Shown: one piece after another, positions 35,801-47,800 of the stretch
Position numbering within the stretch: the first letter of the stretch is position 1
How the letters are laid out: each line of letters starts with the position of its first letter
DNA from: Watersipora subatra
Taxonomy: Eukaryota > Bryozoa > Gymnolaemata > Cheilostomatida > Watersiporidae
NCBI RefSeq assembly: GCF_963576615.1
Contig: NC_088711.1
Span: 35,576,121-35,640,120 of the forward strand
DNA length: 64,000 nucleotides
Reading direction: 5' to 3'
Notes under the pieces: model-generated
What the model was told of the DNA's origin: nothing
The model's database searches: none
The model's input: the letters and a program-made list of their open reading frames with translations, nothing else
Program-made: the position numbers and the translations under genes

Positions 35801-38800
35801 TACGTGCAGAGTTCTCACCTTCAAGACACCTTCAAGACACCTTCAAGACACCTTCAAGACAGACGTGTAACATAAATGCTCAATCTTATGAATTTAGTGA
35901 AAACATCCTCAAAGTTTTCATTGAAATTTTAGTAATCTTTTCGCTAAAAATTTCATCACTTGTCTGTTTTATTATTATTTTTGTTTTATCGTTTATAATA
36001 ATATTATTGTTGTTGCTGTTTACATACAACTCTAAACCATTTTGCCTTTTGCTATTTAAGATTCTGTAGGTGTTGTACTCGATCAGGTAGTCAAGGAACG
36101 TTTTGATTTTAGGGTTGCTCCATACAGCCTCCTCTTCTGACATTTTCAGTTTGAAGTAAAAACAGATAAACCAGAGCATTTCAACAACAAAAGTTTTTGC
36201 GTATAAAGCAACCGGAAAGCAAGACCTATGCGCTGTGGTCATTTACATGGCAAAAAGATGGCGCATTGCACAGGTATTTCGCTTCCAAATAGCGACACTG
36301 AATCACGACAGAATGAGAGCAAGAGGGCTGTTTCCATAATAGCGTTTTGACGCCATATGGGAGTGTGTCGCTACGTTGTATGAAAACTAATTAACTAAAA
36401 GACTAAATACGTACTAAATTGAACAATAGTTAAAGAAGAGGCCTACCTATTGAAACTGTCATTACAAAGGAACTGCTTCGCCAAATCAGAAAAATCCTCA
36501 GAGTGAGTAGAATCGAGACAGAGAGCAAACAGGGCAGAGTCCACCATTTTTAGCTGGCTTTCATTTCCTGAAGCAAGTTGGTCGAACACTAGTGAAACTG
36601 TGGTCTTATAAAATAGCGTAGTAACAACAATGCTTAGATTGCATCAAAGAATTACAAAACAACATCATGACAGCAATATTACTTATACATTGTATATCGA
36701 CTACGAAGCACCTGAAATTGTATTAACACTGATAATAATGTATCTAGCTAAATGTGATAAACCGTAGAAGAAACAAAGACACTTCTTAATGTTGACCTTA
36801 GTTGAGGGATGACACAGCCCAGAAGATTGAAAACTTTAATACAAATGTGATACCGATTATAAATTTAATACAAATGCAATATAAATTATAACTTTGATAT
36901 GCAAATATAATAAAGATTATAACTTAAATACAAATACAATATAGATTTTAACCTTAATGCAAATATAATACTGATTTTAACTTTAAGACATATATAATAC
37001 TGATTATAGCTTTAATGTATAAATATAATACTGATTATATCTTTAATGCAAATACAATATGCATTATAATTTGAATTCGAATGCATTTGTTGACTGTATC
37101 TGCAACTCGATGCGAACAACCGACGAGGCTGTTTGCTGTAGTTTTGTCTAAAACAAACAAAACAAACCATTATCAAGCAGCCGCTGCCTTGCATTGGCCC
37201 AGACATCTCTGTTCTGGGCAGTCAACCAGCCAAGGGAGTGGGAAGGTTTCTCTGATGCGTCATTCAAAATGTGCTTTAGATTGGTCATTATTTGAGCAGC
37301 GGGTAGAACATTACCTGCAATTTAGTTTTGAAATATGAGAAAATGGCAAATGATATTTCATTCGCTAACTAATAAATGACAAATAGCGCTTGGCGTGGAG
37401 AATGTAAAAGCATATCAATATTATTACTGGCTGTTGTCAGTAGGTCTGTTCACTTACTGGCTGTTGTCAGTAGGTCTGTTCACTTTTTTATCATATAGCG
37501 CAGAGAATAAACATTTTCACAATGATTTTGAGGATTTGAAAAGTGGCTGATTAGCTAAGTTGGTTAGAGTGTCAGTCTTATAAACTGGATGGTGTGGGTT
37601 CAAGCCCCGTACTAGCCAACATTTTAGTTATCTTTTTAACTGTATGTCCAAAATTTAGCTATTAGTGAAAATGGAGTGAAAGTTGGCACATTCAAAACAA
37701 CTGCTTTTGTAACATAACATTAAGTTTGTGGCATCCATACTGCACTTCAGTATTTCTCGCAATTTAACTGTGATTCAAATGTCACATTTAATCGCCGAAG
37801 AATTACATTTACTAGCTGTACTACCCGGCGTTGCCCGGGTAATAAAAAAATCTTTGCACAGAAAATTAAGTTGTATTTAACATAAAATAACATTTGCCAT
37901 TCTAACTTTCAAACTACATATCATGAGAAAATGTTTTATGTAGTTGAAATAAATTAAGAGAAAATAAGAACAACTGTAAAGGCATTCAAACTTTGTCAAA
38001 CAGTCAAACAACTGTAATTTTCAAAATTCACATCATAAGGAAAATGTTTCATGCAGGTCAAATAAATAAAAATAAATAAAACAACTATAATTTAAGGGTT
38101 TAGATGTAAATGTGAAATAATTAGTGAGTAATAACTAAATTAAGTCTGTTTTTCTACGATTACAATAAAAGATGATTCGGTAATGATACAATTATTACGA
38201 ACTGAGAAAACAAAATAAAAATCCTGAATATGTTGAATTAATAATAACAATTCATACATAGAAGTGTGTGTATAAAAAAGGTTGCTGTTAAACCAGAAGC
38301 TATCCATCAAAACTTGGAATACGACGATACTGGTACAAATGTAAAAATGAGATATCGTACTGTCTTTGTTTGACCGAACGGAGAGAGATTGTCAAGACTC
38401 TCCTCGTGTATAAAATATAATTGTGCGTGAAAAAAGAATTGGCCTTGACCCTAGACATAGTAATTGAACCTTACGAAAAATATTTCTTAACAAGGGCATC
38501 GTAACGCCAAAGATAACGACATAGATCATTACGCCCTCTATGGCTATGTGGTAGAGCGTCTGCATTTTAAACTTGCTGTAGCAGTCTCCTTGAGTTCAAA
38601 TCCATCAGAACGCGGAAATTACTTCCAAGATTTTAAAAGATTTTAATAGCTATAGTTGGACACGCATACACACAGATGAACAACTTTGAGAAATAGATAT
38701 GCATATGTATATACAAGTATATTTATGTATATATATATATATCTATATATAGATACCGTATGTATATTTATATTGTGTGTGAAGCTAGATACATAATGTA

Positions 38801-41800
38801 AAGCTTATTATTTTTGTGATTTGAGCAATCTTGTGTCATAAATGTGACTTTCTTAAAGACTGAGATAACCTAGCCATTTTGTGGCAGGAAGTCAACTCTC
38901 ATTGGAAATGGGATTTATCCACTTTTCCAGCTCTGAGCTGTCAGAGCATGCACACACACGTGCGTGCACACACCATGACACGCGTGCGCACACATACGCA
39001 AGCGCACCCACCAAACGCACACATGCACACACCGCGTGCACACACCGTGCCCGCGCACACACCGTGCCCGCGCGGGCACATACTATATGGTCATAATGTG
39101 GTTTACGATCTGACCTAAATACTTTAAAGCGCTTTGATTAATGATGAGACAACTCTTCAGGAATACGTATGATGTAATAGCAGCTATTGCTATGGCATTC
39201 GAAATCCGTTTTTCAACTCCAAAGCTTTACAGTTTTTTCTTTAAAGCTAAAAGTGACATCAAAATAATTAATAACTGTATCCGGCTAATATTTTTTAGTC
39301 AAAGTAGTTCCTTTTTTCACCTCGGTTTGATACTTCGACGTATATAAAAACGATTTAGCAAAATTCTGGGGCAGATGGAGGAGGGCATTCCTACTCCACC
39401 TGTAGGAGAGTGCAAAATATAAGCAAGATTAGCATCGCTTCAACCATTTTTTCTTTCTAAATTTATCTTCCCAAAAGTCTGACAAGCCAGTCAAAAAATA
39501 CAGTACCACTCGCTATTTGAACATCATCTCTACTAAAACATCATTAAGGGTTGAAAATCAGTGCGACGGCATTCGAATAAAAGTTCTACAGTATATTTCT
39601 CAATATATAACAAGCCATCAACTGGCAATACGTACCATCAGCATCAAAGCAGTCAAATGTGTACATGTTACCATTTCTTATAACCAGCAAGTGTTTGGCA
39701 CTTTCGTCTTTAAATAACTCGTCCTTTCCTTCCCTAAAACAGGAAATTGACTTGTTTATGAAAAACATTCAAACATTAGCGACTTGACTAAAACAAGTGC
39801 TGGCAACTCCAAATAGAGCTAAAATGCTGCTTGCATTTATGATGCAGGGAAAACAGATTAATTTGACATGGAAGTGCTGACAAGAGGGAGTGAATAAGAG
39901 AACAATGCCGTAAAAGCTTGTAAGCTTGGCGAATGTCTAAACCAACAGACACCAGACAACATGCTGACATCAGACAACAGGTTGACATCAGACAACAGGT
40001 TGACATCAGACAACAGGTTGACATCAGACAACAGGTTGACATCAGACAACAGGTTGACATCAGACAACAGGTTGACATCAGACAACAGGTTGACATCAGA
40101 CAACAGGTTGACATCAGACAACAGGTTGAATGGACATAACCGCCTGCTTCAGTTGCATTGCTATGCAATGCTAGATGGTTAGTGTGAGAGAAGACTAATA
40201 AATTAAGTTCAGTCTTCACGAAGGAAAACAATAGATTTCAATTTGGCTTCTAATAACTTATGCTATCGACCGTAAAAGACCATGAGCATTATACAAAACT
40301 ATGAGCACTAGTACGCTAGCGGTACTGCACGCTTTGAGAGACCAGCATGCACAATCACTATATCTACACTTATTGCATGGCACAGGGAGTGGTGTAGTGG
40401 TGGTGCGCTTGCTTTTGAATCCGAAGCCCTGGGTTGGATTCACATGCGAGGCAATCTTTTTCCTACACCTTATGCGTTGCTTCGAACAGATGGACACTGC
40501 TCTTATTACAGTAAAGATTATGCATACAACTATACATTATGAAATGAACCATCATAACACCGTCTGACTAAAACTAGACCAGTGAAAGAGACATATTTAA
40601 AATTGTTTACAGTCTAGCTTTCTTCACTTTCACCGTTTTCATACATCTTGAGAAACCGCATTTTCAATCACATTTGCTATTATGATAGGATATTCAGGTA
40701 TGACATGACGCAGACCTTATGAATAGAACTCTGCAGTGAAGCAACCGGGTAGAGATGTGTCTAAGGTCAGAGCAGGTCAGTATACACGTGAAAGTATGTT
40801 ATACACACCGTGGTATGCGTGTGGAGTTGAAGAGGCCAGGGAACTGACTCATGTCCAGAGGATAGGCATTCCAAAAGTATGCCCAGTAGTAAGAAATGGA
40901 TTTGGGAAACCAGCTAAAGAAAAATAATGATACAATTTATGTTTGACTGCGTCTCCATGATTTTACCTCCTAGTTTAAAAATACCTTCAGAACTCAGAAG
41001 TAGTAATAAGCTGTTTTATTACAGATTATTTATAAACACAGAGACGCGAACACACCACCTATCATCTATAAACGCAGAGAGTAGAGCACATCACCTATCA
41101 TCTATGGATACAGATAGTAGAACACATCACTTCTCATCTATAGATACAGATAGTGGAACACATCGCCTATCATCTATGGATACAGAAAGTAGAGCACATC
41201 ACCTATCATCTATGGATACAGATAAAGGAACACATCACTTATCATCTATAAATACAAATAGTGGAACACATCTCCTATCATCTATAGATACAACTCCGTG
41301 TCTATAGATGATAGGTGCTGCAACTGACAAGGCAAAGTGTCGTTTCCTCCAATTCAGGCAATGATATTGGAAAGCGTGCAGCTTTATTGAATACATAATG
41401 AAAAGCAGTTTTCTACTCTTTTTGTCAGCTCTACCAACATATAATAGCACAGAAATTCCAAAACTTGAAGAGAATCTGTAAATGTATTTCTACAAATGAA
41501 CGAAGTGTTGGAAAATCTGATCGGCAGCAGTAGCTATACACTGAACACACGCGACATGAACATAAAGATTTATTTTTTCCCGCACGAGTTACACTTTCCT
41601 ACTTTCAACAAGAATAGGCGAGGGCTTAGCTGAAATGAAGTAGTCAGAGAATGGTGCTATGATACCTAAAGACTAACCTGGCAATTCTCCGAAAGAATGG
41701 AGTATCACTTTTGGCTTTGTTTATATGGTAAATTGATGGCTCAAGAAGATTGGCACGCAAGGTTTTGCAGTATCGCAGTGATGACATGACCAGGTTGGTA

Positions 41801-44800
41801 GATCGAACCAGCTGCAAGAGCGATCGTTAGCAGTTAGTCAGTCGGGAGTTGGCTAGTATACATGAGAGGACAATTTTCAAGGAGTAGAAAAGGTTAAACT
41901 TTTCACATGACGTATATCTTCAGCTACCAAGTCTTACTGCAAGCCAGCTATCAATCCCTCAATATATGAATTTTCCAACTTATGTGAGATTTTAGCTAAT
42001 ATTTTACTTTACAGCCCAAGTAATTTGTACCAGATGACTTTTTCCATTTCTCGAAACACTGCAGTTTCAGAAGTGAAGTGCCAAGACTGGCGAATACCCC
42101 ACATAAACCACAAAAGATAAGATCGCTAAGCCTACATTTGCTGCTCACGTACTCTCTAAGCCAGGGGTGTTCAACCTTTTCAGAATGTGGGACACATGAA
42201 ACATTGAGGCGATTTTAAAGGGCTAAGCGTTGTGAATTAGCTGCAGAACAATTTCATAGCAAGCAAATAAGAAAGATATACAACTGAAGATAGCATGTAT
42301 GTTTGGTGCTTATATTCATATTATGTATGTACACATGTTAGATACTGTATCAAAGAAAGAAGTGTGAGTACAAAGCACACATCATCATACGTATACAAAA
42401 AATAGTGATACAAACATGTGTACACCATGTATACTTGTATACACCATGTATATTTCTATACACCATGCGTATATAAAATCGAACATAACAAATATTCAAC
42501 AAGAAAATAAATTGTACTATTTTATTTGAAGAAGTGCCATGTTCCTGCACTAGAAATCTGTATACAGGGCTATTTACAGATTTCAGTGAGAAACCTGGTA
42601 CTGCTTTTTTCTCACAACTCGCTCGATGTGAGGTTCTGTTGCTGATGGTACTCTGAGTTGTTGCATCAGGTGCTTATCTGTATGGCAAGTGCGTTAGGGT
42701 AGTTGTTTTTTGTGTGTTTCATTTTACTAGAAAACTGCTCACGGAGACATGTTGAGCAAAATAGTCTCACCATTTCCAAGGCATGTTTATATACACTGGA
42801 ATATAAGGCCTGAGGCAAGAAATCATGATACAACTCGTTAAGTTTGTGACGCTCGTTAACTTTGTGAAGTTTGGTGTTGTTTGAGACGACATCACATTGG
42901 AGTTCTGCGAGTTCAAGGTGTATATCAGCTGGTGCATGCTCTGGGTCAACACAGAAGAGATCAAAGGGGAGTTGTATTGCGAACATTGAGCTGTCAAATT
43001 GAAGACACCGTCTAGCAAACTCATCATGAATACCCATGACTATCTATACATACAGAGCAAGATCAACAATATTGTTTGCATACTGCATTTACTCTTGAAG
43101 GCTTCTTAAATGTGGACAGGTTCCATTTTTGAGTTGTCTCCTCAACAGCTGAAGTTCACTTCTAAATGTGGTGAAACGCTGCTAAAGTAAAAAGATGTGC
43201 TGCTACTTTCTCTTAAGCTGGTTAATTAACATTGACATCTGCTCAGTGATGCCTGCTAAAAATGATTGGTGGTTTATCCATTTCACATCAGGAAACTCTC
43301 CATGTTCCCTCCTTTTACTTTTTGTGAACGAGTCGATTTCATTCAGATGACTAGCAAATAGATGCAGAGTTTTGGCAATGCTGAGCCATTGCACTTTGCA
43401 ATAATATGTAACATCAGTGAACTCGGAATCCATCTCCTCAAGCATTTGTTTAAAGGTTGACTTGCAACAAAATTCACATTCCAGTTATTTGGTATCAACA
43501 AATTCACCATGTCTTACTCTGCTGTGTTGTAGGTGTAAAATATGTGGGAATGTGATTACAAGCTCTTAAAAGCTCAAAAACGAACAGTTAATCGCCGCCA
43601 TCACGAAACTGCGGTAGATTAGAATAAGTTTATTTCTCTGACGTACTCAATCATTGTGGTTATTGTTTTGACATGTGATGTAGTTTGAGTTACAAAACCT
43701 CCACTCAGGCTTGATGAGTCATAAGCATGTTTACTAAAACAATATGGTAATGAAGTCCTCGCAGGGATGGTTAAAGACAACACACACCAATTTCTTACCT
43801 ATATATATATTTCTCAAAGTTGGTTGTATGTATATTCGTCGTTTTGATTGTCCAACTATAGCTATTATTTTAGTACCGTGCCCACACGCACCTGTTGGGA
43901 AATTTCGATCTAAGGCGTTATCATATTTGATATACCGTAACCGCATGCTAATTCTTTTAGCAATGCGGTCAAGATACCACACGTTACGATTCCCCTGTTA
44001 AAAATTTTTTTTCGTAAGGTTCAACTACTATATATGGGGTCAAGGCCAATTTTTCTCACGCAAACATTTATGGAAAGAGCTTCGACATCATTTTTACATT
44101 TGCACCAGTATCGATTGTGTAATTGTTTTTGTAGTGTTTTGTGTAGTTGCAATAAATTAAGAGAAAAAATAAAAACAACTGTAAAGGTCTTCAAACTTTG
44201 TCAAACAACTGTAACTTTCAAACTTCATATCATGAGGAAGATGTTTTGTGCAAATTAAATTAAAAAAAATGAAACAATTATAAAAATGTTTAAATATAAA
44301 TGTGAAATAATTAGCAAGTAACAGCTAAATTAAGTCGGTTTTGCAACGATTACAATAAAAGATCGGTATTCGTAGCATTTAGAGAAAATAAAAACTGTCA
44401 AGGTGTAACAATAGTTACTAACGTTAACATACTATTTTGTTACTAATTATTAATATATACTGTATGTACATAAAATTTTGATTATTTTTATCAGGGAGTG
44501 TTTGCATTAGATAATTACTAGGGGTTTCTATATCACTCTATACTATAATCATGTAAGTGTATACCAAATCCTTTTCCATTGTAATCATAGCAAAATAGAC
44601 CATTTTAGCCATTACTTACTGATTATTTCAAATTTACATTTACACACTTTTACAGTTGTTTAGTTTTTTCTATCAATTTATTTCAGCTGCACAAGCCATT
44701 TTTCTCATGATGTTAAGTTTGAAAGTTAGAATGGTAACTGTTGCGATATGTTAAATAAATATGAACTTTTTCGTGCAAATACTTTTTTATTTTTATAAAG

Positions 44801-47800
44801 AACTTTTTTACGCCGGCCATTCAGACAGTTTTTACTATAATAAAAGCAATGTCCATCTATCTGAAGCCACGCTAAAAGCATTAGAAAAACATTGCCTCAC
44901 TCGAGAATTGAACTCTAGTGCTCCAATATACTGCACAGCGCCCTAACTATTACACCACTAGACCGCCTTGCCACCTCAATTATGCACATAGTGATCACTC
45001 ATTATGATCTCTCACAGCACACGGGGCTTGATTAGTACTAGTACTAATTATTATTAGTACTAGTACTGTAGTATCTGTATTATCTGTACTGCACTTAATT
45101 CCATTACATTCCCACTTCTCCAGAAGAACCCCTACAGGCCACTAGACCTTATAGCAGACACGAACACCCACTACAGGCCACTAGACCTTATAGCAGACAC
45201 TAACACCCACTACAGGCCACTAGACCTTATAGCAGACACTAACACCCACTACAGGCCACTAGACCTTATAGCAGACACTAACACCCACTACAGGCCACTA
45301 GACCTTATAGCAGACACTAACACCCACTACAGGCCACTAGACCTTATAGCAGACACTAACACCCACTACAGGCCACTAGACCTTATTGCAGACACTAACA
45401 CCCACTACAGGCCACTAGACCTTATAGCAGACACTAACACCCACTACAGGCCACTAGACCTTATAGCAGACACTAACACCCACTACAGGCCACTAGACCT
45501 TATAGCAGACACTAACACCCACTACAGGCCACTAGACCTTATTGCAGACACTAACACCCACTACAGGCCACTAGACCTTATAGCAGACACTAACACCCAC
45601 TACAGGCCACTAGACCTTATAGCAGACACTAACACCCACTACAGGCCACTAGACCTTATAGCAGACACTAACACCCACTACAGGCCATTAGACCTTATAG
45701 CAGACACGAACACCCACTACAGGCCACTAGACCTTATAGCAGACACGAACACCCACTACAGGCCACTAGACCTTATAGTAGACACGAACACCCACTACAG
45801 GCCACTAGACCTTATAGCAGACACTAACACCCACTACAGGCCATTAGACCTTATAGCAGACACGAACACCCACTACAGGCCACTAGACCTTATAGCAGAC
45901 ATGACCACCTTGCCAAGCCTCATTATAAAACAGAGTTATGCAAAAAGAGCTTTTCCCTCGAATACTCATAATCTTACTTTACTATTCTTTAATTTTTGCC
46001 TTATGACTTAATTTGATTTAAAAGGCGTTGACTGGTAGTTCCTATCTTTTCAGGAAGAACAGGAATCAAAGCAGCAAGTGATGAAGATGTCAATTGATAT
46101 TTCGAGACATCTACAAAGAAACAAGACACACCAACAAACGATAGATAAACTAACAAATACTCAGGCAATTAGCGCACCTGCTCATTGAGCTCCGGTCTCT
46201 CCAAAGGCTTAAAGGCCAGGAAGGGATTGTGAGTAAGCAATACTGGCCTCCGATCCTTCAGATACATATCAAACCAGAATCCTTTGAAAAAGATGAGAAA
46301 CATATTTTGCGTAAAGGCAAGTGACCAGTTTAACATCTCCTAGATCTCAACTCCTAAATAAAAATAAAATGTGCAACTTGGCTAATAGACAATCCTAGCG
46401 GCAAGCACTGGATGGCAGTTGCTCACCTGTGATGTAACTCGTATGACTGTTTTCTTTGTCAAACTTTACCAGAATTTCTTGCAGATCTGCAATATAGGTT
46501 AAAACAATAAAAACAAAATATAGCAACAAAAACTGATGCAAACATATTTGTTAGATCTTGAGAACAAAGGGCCCACAACTTCCAAGTACAGTTGAACACT
46601 TTGAACTTTGCCTTAATAACACACCATTGTTATGAAAAACAATGATGTCAAACTTCAGCATCACACAGATGGATCATAAACGCTTATTCATAGATTAATC
46701 CCATGTTTATTCATAGATACATTCCTAATACCTATTTATATTCGCACCACACAACCAATACATAAATACCCCAACGTGCAATCATAATTTTATAGTGCCA
46801 TTGACAGCCAGAAACAAGTGTAAAAGAAAATTTTTCCTGTCTTTAGCATTCTACATGATAATATTTAATGTATTATTAATGTGCAGTATAAAAAGTTCTC
46901 TTTACGCATAGATAAAATTCCCTGCTTTAAAACGATACTGAAAAAAAACAAGTCAAATCCTATAGCGTCAATTAAAATTCAAAAACAAGGAAACATCACA
47001 CCTTTTCCAACACCTGATTGAAACTCATCAACACGATTTTTTGTCTGTGCAAATACATCCGGTGAAAGCAATGCTTTTTGGCTCTCTAGGTATCTACTGC
47101 ATGTGTCTTCCAGCTTTGGTATGGGTAGCCTCGGCAGGCTTTGCTGGAAATGATCCGTAGGAATGACACTTCTTTGCAGGTAGTCGCTGCAAATTCACAG
47201 AAACAATAAAGGCACATATGTAGGTAATAAACTAGGAGACAAGTCCAGTTTTAACTCGTATCATTTAAAACCAAGCTAGGGTGAGCAACAATTGAATGGT
47301 CAAAATAAAGACACGACATATATCTTTGTTAGCTTGAATCACACAACTTTTTTATTTTCCAACATTTTCCAACTTTGCTGCAATGTAAAATACAAAAACA
47401 TGCCGTAAATTTGAAGCAAAATATTTGAAGTCACATTTGTTCGAACTAACTAACTAAAACAGCACATTTAAATTGCAAGTTGTTTTTTGCTACGCCATTC
47501 CGAAATGGTAATAAGCGCAATTCCAAGGCATTTACTGCTTAAATATAACTTAAATGTTTATACTATGAATTCAACAGAAGACTGGTTAAAGTGAACAATC
47601 ATATTAATATTAAAGAAGTCTGAAATTGAAGTACTAACCGTATAAGCGTTCAAAACTAGACAATCATTGCATACAATCAAGTGATTATGAGTAGAAAGAA
47701 CGAGACAACCTGAATAACTTTATGTTTAGCACGTTTAAGAATTATCTTTGTTAATGTACGTAGCTTTAAGAGATGGGAGTATCAAGTACATACATGTAGC

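Noticed and set aside
35886..36242. 118-codon minus frame ([20 protein letters not shown]...) as a MYB/SANT-type transposon protein
   Set aside because: Only a weak resemblance at the start, then low-complexity Asn/Ile/Lys; not enough to name, and it lies in a CPT2 intron.
36567..36597. Earlier acceptor for CPT2 exon 10 (36597)
   Set aside because: It also fits a phase but would duplicate the segment already coded by the end of exon 9; the acceptor at 36567 gives a gap-free match to the family.
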